From assembly GCA_038501785.1 (NCBI GenBank), contig JBAMJR010000097.1:8355001-8419000 (forward strand): DNA of 64,000 nucleotides, in the 5' to 3' direction. Source of the DNA: Myoxocephalus aenaeus. Taxonomy: Eukaryota; Chordata; Actinopteri; Perciformes; Cottidae. The translations under genes and the position numbers were made by a program. This document shows, piece after piece, positions 40,196 to 53,759 of this stretch. The number at the start of each line of letters is the position of its first letter. The stretch's first letter is position 1. The notes below the pieces were generated by a model that did not search any database, was not told the origin of the DNA, and saw nothing but the letters and a program-made list of their open reading frames with translations.

Positions 40196-40945
40196 TTTTT
40201 AACTGTGAACCTGCATCTGTATCATGTGACTGTCATCGATTGAAAATGGGTCATCTTAAGGTTTGTCTTATGTAAAAAGGTAACTCAGTGATGGACACCA
40301 GCTGAGTAAATCAGCTGCGCTCATGATCATAATTCTTACAAGAACATTTTCAAGATCTTGCCTTGTTAGTGAGGCAAACACAAGCTTTTTGTTTTGGCTT
40401 GCGGTTGTGTTGAGAGGAATACAACACACATGTTCTACTGTTTTGGGACATTTTATAGACAAAACAACTGAACCATTAATTAAGAAAATAATCATCAGAT
40501 TAAGAATAATCAACAGCAAAATGATTTGCTAGTTGCAGCCCTAATTTACATTGATTATTATTATTGATTATAATGGGAGTCAGTATGTGCCGTATTCTTC
40601 TCAATACAACAGCAAACCAAAACAAAAAGCTTGTGTTTGCCTCAGTTAGGAAAGTCATCAGCGCAGTGTGCTTAATTTTATTTTGAACAGTTTCTCTGTA
40701 CTGTACCCGAGTTGACTTCGATAAAGGGAAGTGAGTGTTATCAATTCCCAACATTAAACAGTATTTCCTGCACAGCTGATTTAATCAGCTGGTGTCCATC
40801 ACTGAGTAATCACTGAGTCCCCTTTTACAGTAAGGCAAACCCTAAAATCACCCATTTTAACTCAGAGACAGTGAGTGGGTCATATGACCGCTCAGCGATG
40901 ACAGTCACATGATACAGGATGCAGTTTCACATTCAGTTTAAAAAC
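40196..40945. mobile_element. foldback element (long inverted repeats)
   Basis: The left arm (about 40196-40435) and right arm (about 40585-40943) are imperfect reverse complements. Shared blocks include TATCATGTGACTGTCATCG, GATGGACACCAGCTGA and GAGGCAAACACAAGCTTTTT. The loop of about 150 bp (AATAATCATCAGATTA and GTTGCAGCCCTAA) resembles a second fish repeat, seen again at about 56,850-56,960. The Leu/Phe-rich frames in each arm are mirror shadows of the repeat. Confidence 0.8.
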
Positions 40946-41489
40946 ATATGAAATTATTACATTTACTGAAATGAATGAAATCCAAATTGTATATTTGCCT
41001 TTTAAATTATTTTATGTGGAAATCATAAACCTGTTATTGATATTCCATCTTCCACTGAACACTGTGAAATGTATTGTGATATCTAAAGCCTGACTTTCAA
41101 CCTGTTAACTGACCTGATTTGCTGGCCTTAACTTTAGACAGATTGCATAACTGTATCTCTGCCCTGCATTTCAGATAGTTAATGTGTAGTTTGCAGAGTC
41201 GTCATAACTATCATGTGCAAGCTGAAGGAGACAAATAAAACCTTTTGACATGCAACCAAATTGCATGGTAAACAATGTGGAAGTGGTGGTGGAAATCACA
41301 GAAAACTTTTTTTTATGTGCAGTTAGTGGGTTTCTGTTTTGCCTTTTCATAATACACAATGCATGAGCCTCTACACACACAATGGCCATCATCTAGATGT
41401 GTACTTTGTATAAAAAAACATCCTCACATGCTTTACTCCAACCTCTTGAGGTCAATCACACAATCACACAGAAACCTTGAGCTAAGGTT

Positions 41490-41537
41490 TCAATAAAGAG
41501 TCATGAGTTCATATATGAACTCATGACTCTTTATTGA
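41490..41537. repeat. 48-bp perfect palindrome
   Basis: Each half (41490-41513 and 41514-41537) is the exact reverse complement of the other with no spacer. The centre is GTTCATATATGAAC. It could extrude a cruciform. Confidence 0.95.
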
Positions 41538-41754
41538 TGTTGTTGCTTTATAGTATGCAAGGTACATCACAAACGTTGTGCATGCATAACGTTGCACTTG
41601 ATTTATTGTCCTCACAATAAAACCCACTAACTGGTCTTTGCTTACTGTAGGCCAGCATTTCCCGACATTTGTCTTCATTATTTGTGTTCTGTGCTACTTG
41701 CACATGGTTGCATCAGTATTATCAAATCAATAAATCATATATACAAATATATTA

Positions 41755-41935
41755 GTTCCAAAGGCCCTATTTGTGTGCGACAAGTACTTTTACTTATTTT
41801 AAGTACAATTTGCTAATGATACTTCTGTATTTTTACTTAAGAAATACTTTGATGCAGGACTTTTACTTACAATGGAGTATTTTGCCATTGTGGTATTAAG
41901 TGAATTATCTTAGTACTTCTTCCACTACTGGTCAA
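41755..41935 (-). mobile_element. MITE-like fish repeat (copy A)
   Basis: AGTACTTTTACTTA, GATGCAGGACTTTTACTTA and GTACTTCTTCCACTACTG occur in order. In reverse orientation this matches the repeat at 57,965-58,115 (GTGGTGGAAGAAGTGG and onward). Confidence 0.5.
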
Positions 41936-43211
41936 TTGTTCTAAGTCTGTCTGTGTTTTGGCTTTTTCTGAGCAAGTCTTGGAAAACTAAATAGCATGAA
42001 AAAGTGCTAGAATATATTAAAAGCAGCATCTCTGTTTCTGCTCTTTTTCGTTTTGTGCCATTGTTGGGAATTATTTGTCTTGATTTATATGGATTATATG
42101 AACACTACCAATAGCACTTATATGTTTGAGAAACTGCAGACTAACAGGTAGAAACATGAGACAAGCTGATAGAGTTCAATGACATCTGTAAACTCTTAGC
42201 TTAGCTCTGAGTTTTTCAGCATCGTTATGGTCTTAATTATTGTCATGAGCTGAAAGCCTTGTGACAGACAGTCTGACAACAGTGAACTACCATAGAACAA
42301 TTAATATAAATGCATTGCTTATACAATATGAATGAAGAGTTTATCAGACTTGATAGAATTCACACCATCATGTAATGGCAAAGGTAAACACATTAATAAA
42401 GTACATTTCTAGCTCTGGTGTCTGCTTTTCTTCTTCTTTATCTGGTCTCTCTTTGTGTGTTTGACTGGAAAAGGATACGCCTACTCATGTTCCTAACAAT
42501 GACGAAAAGGTAAAATCTGCAGAGCGAATCAAACCTAAGCTGAAAACAGGATGTGGAAACGGAAAGGAAATCTTCAACAACTAGGTTTAATTTATATGTG
42601 TCTGTGTTGACAGTATTAGGATCGCCCAAACCTCTGAAAACATTTCAGTTTGAGGCAAAAAGTTGTCCAAGCTCAGTACATTTCAGGAAATGTGTACATT
42701 TTAACAAGGTTTGTAAAATGTTAATTAAATGTTAATTAAAAAAAAGGGAAATCATGAGGTGACAACTTCAAATAAAAACTGACAATTTATGTAAATCATT
42801 CAAACAAACGTAGTGGGTGTTAGCTAAAGTACCACCTACATATCCAAGAAATAAGAACACCTCCATTAGCTACTAACACACTCTCCAGCGTGCCATATTT
42901 CAGTTGGTAAGCTTTCCAGTCAAATCGGTGGGTGAAGGCTCACGTTAGCACATGCATGTTTCTGTTTTTTATTTCCCATCACTATGTGACTGGAATCAGA
43001 AAGCAGTGGTGGGAAAAAAATCCCAACAGGGGTTTTTCACATGAAGGCTCACGCACTGTGTATTTCCCAGATCACAAACTGCTGAGTAACTGATCATGCC
43101 TCACAGAAAAGTCTACATATATCATGACCTCGATGTGTATTTACCAAAAGAATGGCATTACGATGACTTCTATTAATGCATAACTCACCCATCCCCTTTT
43201 TTCAATGATTG

Positions 43212-43252
43212 ACTTTATGAGCAGCTGAGTTTCACTTTATGAGCAGCTGAGT
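43212..43252 (+). promoter_or_regulatory. ctsl.1: duplicated 19-bp promoter motif with E-box
   Basis: ACTTTATGAGCAGCTGAGT occurs twice with a 22-bp period (43212-43230 and 43234-43252). Each copy contains CAGCTG. It lies 44-84 bp upstream of the TATA box of the cathepsin gene, where an activator pair would act. Confidence 0.5.
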
Positions 43253-43295
43253 GCCACCTGACAGGACGTACTGCATGTCATAACACAAAGTCAGC

Positions 43296-43303
43296 TATAA
43301 AAG
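43296..43303 (+). promoter_or_regulatory. ctsl.1: TATA box of the cathepsin L-like gene
   Basis: TATAAAAG, a strong TATA match. Transcription would start near 43,326. Confidence 0.75.
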
Positions 43304-43325
43304 AAGGTCTCTCTAACTGAGTCCT

Positions 43326-43380
43326 GCATCTTCCACAGGTGGACATACTTCCAACCCTCATCATACCAACCTAGAAGCAG
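43326..43380 (+). other. ctsl.1: probable non-coding first exon of the cathepsin gene
   Basis: It lies about 30 bases after the TATA box and ends at a consensus donor (AGCAG|GTAAGC, GT at 43381). The next exon would begin at 43643 after GTCAGTCAG, one base before the ATG. The exact 5' end is inferred. Confidence 0.55.
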
Positions 43381-43643
43381 GTAAGCAGCTGCAGCAGAGA
43401 CACAAATACACACACAAGCAGGCATTTCCTGTAATGCAAGTGCAGTGATGCAAAGAACAAACCGAGAGAGTTTGAGGGAGAGATGAAACAGAGATTCAAA
43501 GACACTGGGAAATAGATCTGATACAGTGGCAGCCGTGCACAGCAGATAGCGTTTGCAAACCTGAAGCGAAAGTCTCAACCTGTGTGGTTTTCTGTAAATC
43601 ACAAGGGATCTTTTGACTGTTTTCCGCTTGTGTGTCAGTCAGG

Positions 43644-46125
<2,482 letters not shown>

Positions 46126-46129
46126 GCAG

Positions 46130-46275
46130 GTGAGAGGGAACTTCCCTGATGACCAAATACTATTGAAACAAGTTACATCTCTGGGTTCTGCACAGATGTA
46201 CCTGGAATAATGTGTGTGCACTCTGCAGTTTAATGTCCATTAACTGGTTGTTGTTCATGTTTTGGGGATTTTCAG
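46130..46275 (+). other. ctsl.1: possible 3' UTR intron of the cathepsin gene
   Basis: A donor-like GAGCAG|GTGAGA right after the stop and an acceptor TTTTCAG at 46269-46275 would remove 146 bases. Both fit consensus, but use is not shown by the sequence. Confidence 0.4.
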
Positions 46276-46457
46276 GTCCAGGACATTCCTCAGGAAGGAG
46301 AAAAGTGACACATAATACACAGAGATATGGAACAAGTCTCTTTGTTGTTCCATGGATATTAGTAGGATCTTTCTGCACTTTAAAAATTATTCATGTTTTA
46401 TGAAGATTGTAAACAAATGTAAAGACATTGTGTCGTTTTACAATGAGAGATACAACT

Positions 46458-46463
46458 AATAAA
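46458..46463 (+). terminator. ctsl.1: polyadenylation signal of the cathepsin gene
   Basis: AATAAA followed by a T-rich stretch, about 330 bases after the stop. Confidence 0.75.
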
Positions 46464-46539
46464 CATGTTTGTCTTAATGATTTTGTTGCCTTTCATTATC
46501 CACCATTATATTAGAAGACTGATTTGTATGTTGGGGCTC

Positions 46540-47160
46540 TAGAGAAGGCAGTACATCTAAAGTTTGGTGCACCACTTTTGCGCAGATTGAAAAATCTCCA
46601 CAACTATTAGATGGATTGCCATTAAATTTGGCCCCATTGTTGTGCCACTATGGGTGCCATTTATTTGTGTGTGAAATGTCTCTACATCCATGACACAGTA
46701 CAGTTTGCATGAGCTTAATAAGCACATGATGCTTAGAATTAATTGTTTTTCACAATTAAAGTTAATCAAAGGCCAACATAAACTGCTGTGACAGGTTTAG
46801 TATGTATTTGATGGATTGCCATGACAAAGTTGGTGCAGAAATTCATGTACCCCTAGAAATTACTTTTTGGTAATGGCTTAAAATCTAGAGTCACCATCCG
46901 GCCGATATTTCATTTGTCCAATAGATTTATGACCAAACGCCTGCAAAACAAACACTCGCATCAGCCTCAGCTTTACTTTGTGTTTAGGGATAATTAGCAA
47001 ATGTTAGCATGCTAATACGCTACACTAAGATGGTGATCGTGGTAAACATTACCTGGTAAACATCAGCGTTAACATTTACGAACAGGTTAGCATGCAGATT
47101 AGCGTTTAGCTCAAAGCACCACTGTGCCTAGCGACAGCCTCAAGGAGCTGACCAGCTGCC
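46540..47160. mobile_element. interspersed fish repeat rich in TTAGCATGCTAA (family not named)
   Basis: ATGGATTGCCAT occurs twice, and motifs such as GTTAGCATGCTAAT, GGTAAACAT and CTCAAAGCACCACTGTGCCTA match a repeat commonly seen in fish introns. It is non-coding. Confidence 0.5.
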
Positions 47161-47409
47161 GTAAGACATCCTTTTTTTAATCTATTAGCTCAGGTTTGAA
47201 CAACCATACTTGCTTACATGTCATGTGACATTATTCTATTTTCATGGCATGTAGCGATCTATGAATCAATGATTATTTGTAACTTTAGGCAAATATAAAC
47301 TCTAGATTTTATTTTGTAAGATTTTGCTATAAATATATCGAGCAATGGTATACCCAGGGCCGGCGATTGCTATAGGCGAACTAGGCGACTGCCTAGGGCG
47401 ACAAATGGG

Positions 47410-47815
47410 TTGGGGGCGCCCTCACAGCGCACATTTCAGCACTGTGAGCAATTCGCGACCACGCAACCGGGGGGCGATTCAGCTGTGAGTTTTCTCATCA
47501 AGTACAGAGAGACACGCATATTGAGAAACGGGCGCTGTAAACATCTTAACGCTGATTGGCCAAGACACGTCACATCAAAGATGTTCTATTACGAAGATGA
47601 CAACAACTCGGCCAGAAATCTGAATTTTCTTTTGTCGCGAAAACGGGACGCTGATTGGCCACATCAAAGATCTTTTTCTTTTTTAAAAAGCGTTTTGAAA
47701 AATGTGCGCGATCTGAAAAATCTATTGCGCGGCCACTTTGACTGGTCTAAACTATCTGGAGCACAGGGACGAAAACGAAAAAAGAAAGAAGAGGAAAAGA
47801 AAGTCAAGTATAGAG
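47410..47815 (+). pseudogene. hAT transposase N-terminal fragment
   Basis: The frame from 47410 ends in a basic segment (KLSGAQGRKRKKKEEEKK) of the type found near the N-terminus of hAT transposases with TTF-type zinc fingers, then reaches a consensus donor (AGAG|GTAAGT, GT at 47816). The zinc finger and RNase-H-like catalytic core are absent. The upstream part may not be coding. Confidence 0.6.
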
Positions 47816-47952
47816 GTAAGTCTTCTCATCTCAGCCATTAAGGTGTCAAACGAAATTCATTTAGTATTGTGCATCACCTAATATTGGACGTTTCATTGCT
47901 GTCACTTAGGCTAGCTATAGCTAGCTAGCAACTGTTACTTTGCTAATTTACT

Positions 47953-48180
47953 TAGGGTGACCAGACGTCCTCTTTTTCCCGGACATGTCCTCTTTTCGAG
48001 ACCTAAAAAAAGCGTCCGGCAGGGATTCCAAAAACGTCCGGGATTTTGCTACGTCCGGGAAAATAGTTATTACCCCCTTACAAGTTTTGGAAATGGTATC
48101 TCCCTCACGTTCCACCTTCTTGCGCAAGCTCTGACTGTAGAGAGAACTGTCATTGGTCGACCGATCTCAACGTAAATGTA
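47953..48180 (+). mobile_element. nested repeat fragment inside the hAT element
   Basis: It begins AGGGTGACCAGACGTCC and contains CGTCCGGCAGGGATTCC and CGTCCGGGATTTTG, phrases of another interspersed repeat known from vertebrate genomes. It lies in the intron between the two hAT exons. Confidence 0.45.
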
Positions 48181-48399
48181 AGTTCATGGCATGCTACACA
48201 CTACTGCTACATTATAAATGGCATATGTTCTGTTTAGTGAATTAACAACTAGCAGGTGCATACACACACAGTAACCATTTTGGGGATAGTGGTGGTGTTC
48301 ACCCTTCTGTACAGTTCCACCCCAGGAATATACTAAAATGTATATGTGTTTTTTGTTTTGTTTTGTTTTTATTTTTTATTTTTGTTTTAAATTGGCCAG

Positions 48400-48474
48400 A
48401 TGCACTCAGACAATGTTTTCAGAGGCCGGCACCTGCTGGAGAAAGGACGTCTGATTCGCCTCCCTCTGAACTTT
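48400..48474 (+). pseudogene. hAT transposase second exon remnant
   Basis: After an acceptor (TTGGCCAG) it joins the upstream exon in phase and reads DALRQCFQRPAPAGERTSDS, ending at a GTAAGT donor at 48475. This shows that splice structure survives in a deleted copy. Confidence 0.5.
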
Positions 48475-48511
48475 GTAAGTAGCCTACACAACTAGTACTA
48501 TTGTTGCTGTT

Positions 48512-48515
<4 letters not shown>

Positions 48516-48567
<52 letters not shown>
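48516..48567. repeat. (ATT)n microsatellite
   Basis: About 17 ATT units within the hAT element. Confidence 0.95.
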
Positions 48568-49230
48568 CAATTATTACTTTCATAATCACATCACATTAAT
48601 ACTACTAATTGTAATCAGTAGCATTATTTAGCCTTGTAGCAGTGGTGGCAGTAATTGTAATTTATCTACTAAAGTTACATGGTCAGATAAAATGTATTTG
48701 TACAATGCAACTATGTGGTAGGATGATAGAAATGACCAAATGCAATTGTGTAACGAACAGCATGGATGAACTCTGTGTTTAAATACAGCTGCAGGAGAAG
48801 GGACATCCAGTAGTACTCAACCTGTACTTAACCTGTCAAACCTTGTTAACCATAGTCATTCCCTATACAGCTTGTATCATGTTTTGAGGTTTGTTCAATA
48901 AACATATTTGAAAAAAAGAGTGTTTTGCACAGTTTATGGAGTTAATTTAATCCTAACTTTGAGTGTGTAATAAATTATTTAAAATAATAAAAAAGAAAAT
49001 GTTCTGAAACTATTCTGGTGTTTGTTGTCCATGCACCATTTATTGTTGAACTGCAATGTAGAATAGTAGAATTATAAGTGGGTGAAAAACTGCTATGCAA
49101 AGTAAAGCAGTTAAGTTAATATATGTCTCTTCAGTGATGTAAAGTATTGTGTGTGTCTGTGTGGGGGAGGGGCGCAAAACTCAATCTCGCCGAGGGCAAC
49201 CAAAGGGCTAGAGCCGGCCCTGGGTATACC

Positions 49231-52200
49231 AGTTAAAAAAACCTCTGCATATCAAGCAAAACACAGTGGGACCTGATGCCAAGTATGAGCAACTCTGCAG
49301 TAGCTGTGGCTTGCTGCTACAGCAGCATGCAAATGCACAGGGTGAGTCTTGATGACTTAATCACTTTCCAAACTATGCATATGAATGATTTCTAGAAATG
49401 ATAAATGATTAATATGTGCGCAAATCTAACTGAAATATATGAATTACAAATGCCTCAAGCTTCCCAGTGTGCATGAAGTAGCTTCAGCTCCCTGCACTGT
49501 ACATCTTCCATCAGTTTGCCTTCAGTCATGTGTTCGACAATACATTTTACGGCTTTTAACATGATAAATACACTTGCTTTAGTCATAGATGTTCAGATGG
49601 GCACAGTGCGTATCAAGTTGGCTGAGAAATTTGCTTGCGGAAATGCAGATTTTATTTTCATATCGTTGGGCTTTAAGGCATATCTATAATATTCATTGCT
49701 GACACCAGTTTAGACTGAAGTAAATTATTCACTCAAATTAACTGTACCTGTTGTTCAAAATGTCTGATGTTTAGAATCAGGTGCTGCCTCTGATACAGTA
49801 CTGACTGCTGCTGTGGCCTTTGGCCTGCAAACCAAACAAAGATAAAAGCTGTGGGCTATGGGGCGTTTCAGACATGGAAAATACATTTTGGTAAAGGAAC
49901 ATCTCCTCTTTGGTCTCTCCTGCCGTCTTTGTACTTCGTTCGGTTGGATGGCATTTCCTTGCCTATCTATCCTCCTTGTTCTTTCTTTACCACTCTGCAG
50001 TTTGTAAAAGGATATCTCAGATCTGTTCTTCATATGCAGGTGGGACCACAGAAAAGGAAGAGGCAAAAGTGAAAGGAGATCTGGGTGGTAAATGTGAACA
50101 TATAGTGAAACTAAATGACAGAGCCGAAGGGAGAGAAAGGATACACTTTTGTGGTTGAATCTCTTGTCTGATGTGGCAAAAAAAAGCTATTATGGATTTT
50201 AGAGAATTACCTCAACTGTATGTTTTTTGGCCTCTATTGCTTCAATATATTTTACAGACAGTCTTTTGCTTTCACGACCAGCCTCTCCTCCTGTCACATC
50301 TTCCAACTGTGACACTTAAGCCGCCCAATCCTTGATAATCGGTTTCCATATAAACTGTGATTATGAGAAATGAAATGAAAGAAATATATTTTTCATCCTC
50401 ATCTTTCGCAACCACTGATGGAATACTAAAATGATTTACCATTCATCATATGAGAATAAGTCATAAGCAATGACCCCAGCACAAAATGCCCATCAAACTG
50501 GATCAGATAACTGAATACAACCACATTGTCTCGGCCTGGACTGTGTTGTGATGACTGTACCCATGGTCACACGTTAGTTGGGTTAGCTTATTCATAGTTA
50601 ATATTTTTTTTTTTTTTGCTTTTTTAGCAAACACTTTTTTGAGTGTGTTTTGAAGTTATATTAGTTTTGGACAACCGATAGATATGCTCCCCTCAATTGG
50701 CTGTTTTACATTCAGATTTGTTATGTTGACATCAAACCGGGCCAGTTTCAATATCATTTTGTTTTGCAGAAACTGCTGTGTTTCCATTCCACTGCTCTGT
50801 CCACATGCAGTATAACTGTTCAGGTGCAAAACATCCTTGTGACCTTTTTGATGACACCAATTAACTTCAGCTATCAAGGTCAAGTTGGTGGCCAACATTG
50901 TTTCCAGGGTAACATACACCAACTCTGGTAAATAAAAATGTGCAATAACCACATCATATGTAAAGTAATACCATAATTAAATTCTTCTTTCAACAGTATT
51001 TGTAATGCTTAAGGGTTTTGCGTGTAATCCAACCAAACAGAAGTACTTAAGTCATTATTCTTACATCTCCATGGAACCTTAGGCGGAGGAAGGTTGCTTC
51101 ACTCATCTGTAATCCATGAAGTCGGCTATAAATAAATGTACAATGCTTAATTTATTTTGTTAATTTGTCATGGGCTATTCAGCCTAACTGCATTTCATTT
51201 AACTGCACGCAATGAAGCTTAAGAAAGTTCAGGACACCAATCGGACTTTGCTTAGTCGCAAAACAGTAACAGATGATGCTGACTTCTCGATCTGGTTTTG
51301 AATATTTTATAATTTGCTGGAAAAAAAACAACCTTGACTTTGCTCATAAAAGGCGAGAGATGATGTTCTCCTTTTCCCAGATGACATCTGTTTTAAATCA
51401 TTCACTATAGTTGCCCCAATGTAATTAATTAAATCACATTAAGTGATTGTAATTTTCCCATTCTAAATGTCACATTAGGTCTGGTTGTGATAATATTTGA
51501 GGGGAGGTGGAGAAACACATAGGCAGGCATACGGAAAAGGAAGAACATATTCTGGGATTTAATCAGCTTGTGTGACAAAATGTAACCTTGACATCTTACT
51601 TTTCCTCCCTCGGCTGAGGCAAGCGGCAGCAGCGAGAGCTGCTGGGTGGAAGCAAACACGCACAGCCAACATAATTGAAAGAGAGATTTAAATTATCTCT
51701 TGTCAGGCTAGTCTCGTAACAGTAGACCTGGGGAAAAAAAAACATTTTATCAGCACCGGAATGTGACAGTATTCAGCCAATTAGGCCTGAATGATTGTTA
51801 TCCAGTGACATTATTATCATCATCCCTTTTATTTTGGGGAGTATGAAGGACGGCATTAGAAAGTGGAAAACGCGAAGACGGGAAAGCTCGCAGCAAGAGA
51901 CAAAGGGAAACCGAAGGAGGGCGCATACGAGGTGAGGCAAATTAATTAGTTTTGCTAAATCCACCTCAAACAGCAGAAGCCAATGTGGCTCTACAAAAGG
52001 CCATTACTGGTAATCAATTTAAATCTGTTTTACCCATCCCAAGGAAACCAATTAGGCAATTTAATTTGGCTTTTTTGGTTCACAGCATATCCACTGCACA
52101 GGACAGGACGTCCAATTTGCCTCCTGCAGGGAGGGACAAGTGAAAACACTGGGAGGTGTTGTTGGAACAAACAAAGCTATTGATCTGAGGGAGGCTGAGA

Positions 52201-52985
52201 GATCCAGGAAAGAGTGAGAAAGATACAAGAAGCATGGCAGGATAATAAATAATTGAATTTGTTTTTTGTTAAGGAAACTGTGATCCTGCTGTGTTCATTT
52301 AAAACTGCCTTAGTAATTAAAGTTTATTGCAAGTTCAGCTTTTAGGTTAGTCTACACCTAAACTGTGACTGTGTATTTAAAGTATGTCTTTTTTTTTGTC
52401 AGAAGAAGCTCTTTTTAATGTCACTAGATGGCAGTACTTGACTGCTGCTGATTATTTCAGCAGTTTGGGGTTTTTGTGGCCTTGCTTAAGCCCTGCAAAG
52501 CCCTGGTTCAAAGTCAAATGTACTTTGATTCTTACAGTCATATGTCCTTGAAATGCACATGTAGCACGCACACAGTATATATAAACATCCACACATGCAC
52601 ACATACACAGAGACTGCATTTCCCTGCACCGCTGAAACCATCACACTCTTACAACGCACACACCGTGTGCTGAACGACTGCTTTAATCAACAATGTCACC
52701 ACACAATTTCAGTAGATTGGCTGTTGGGTTGGAATGCAGGAAAGTGTCAGTCAGCCGTGTCACCCATCATAGCGAACAAACAGCCTCTCCTATGGGGATA
52801 CAGACAGGGCCATGTTTCTGTGCCCATGTGTTATCCATCTCCCACTATGTCTTCCTCTGTGTGCGCAGCTCCTTGTGTGTGTGCTGTGTTTGTGTGTGTG
52901 GGGGGAAATGGGATGTCAACTGGTTTGTCATGGTAATGGTGAACATGTGTGGTTGTGACAGACAGGAGTTTTGAATGACCGCACA
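49231..52985. other. gene-poor stretch
   Basis: No exon or repeat family recognised. TAATTA-like motifs concentrate at about 51,420-51,440 and 51,940-52,080. A TCACTAGATGGCAG at 52421-52434 fits the CTCF core except for its first base. Confidence 0.4.
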
Positions 52986-52987
52986 CA

Positions 52988-53056
52988 AGACTGATGCATG
53001 TGCGCACACACACGCGCACACACACACACACACACACACATAACTGATGCATGTGC

Positions 53057-53105
<49 letters not shown>

Positions 53106-53233
53106 ACTGATGCATGTGCGCACACACACGCGCACACACACACACAGAATTGATGCATGTGCGGACACACACACACGCAGACACACGCAGACACACGCAG
53201 ACACACACACACACACACAGGACTGATGCATGT

Positions 53234-53269
<36 letters not shown>

Positions 53270-53284
53270 TTGATGCATGTGCGG

Positions 53285-53339
<55 letters not shown>

Positions 53340-53388
53340 ACTGATGCATGTACACACACGCAGACACACATACACAGAACTGATGCAT

Positions 53389-53463
<75 letters not shown>

Positions 53464-53512
53464 ACTGATGCATGTGCGCACACGCAGACACACATACACA
53501 GAACTGATGCAT

Positions 53513-53573
<61 letters not shown>

Positions 53574-53665
53574 ACTGATGCATGTACACACACACACAGG
53601 ACTGATGCATGTACACACACACACAGGACTGATGCATGTGCGCACACACACAGGACTGATGCATG

Positions 53666-53746
<81 letters not shown>
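52988..53746. repeat. compound minisatellite: GACTGATGCATGTGCG units separated by (CA)n
   Basis: Fourteen copies of a core around TGATGCATG recur at irregular spacing (first near 52,991, last near 53,655), each followed by a CA run of 8 to about 70 bases. Variants (GACTGATGCATG, AATTGATGCATG, AACTGATGCATGGAC) alternate in part, which suggests higher-order duplication. The long frames through it are artefacts. Confidence 0.95.
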
Positions 53747-53748
<2 letters not shown>

Positions 53749-53759
53749 CCGAACAAGAA

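Larger units (their letters stand above)
41000..43200. other. non-coding stretch upstream of the cathepsin gene
   Basis: Apart from the palindrome at 41490 and the MITE-like copy at 41755, I see no gene or clear repeat. Confidence 0.4.
47347..49230. mobile_element. hAT DNA transposon, internally deleted
   Basis: The element spans 47355-49222 (1,868 bp). Its termini are inverted CAGGGCCGGC, a hAT-type end, and an 8-bp duplication GGTATACC (47347-47354 and 49223-49230) flanks it. The duplication is itself palindromic, so the inverted repeat looks longer than it is. Inside are an N-terminal transposase exon, a second exon and an AATAAA at 48897, but no catalytic region. It cannot mobilise itself. 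Confidence 0.88.

Noticed and set aside
40323..40754. Two similar Leu/Phe-rich peptides on opposite strands as a duplicated gene
   Set aside because: They are the two arms of one inverted repeat. The frames have no start context or domain.
52988..53746. CRISPR-like pattern of a recurring short core with variable spacers
   Set aside because: The spacers are CA repeats of variable length, not unique sequence. The core is short and variable, no cas genes exist, and the genome is vertebrate.
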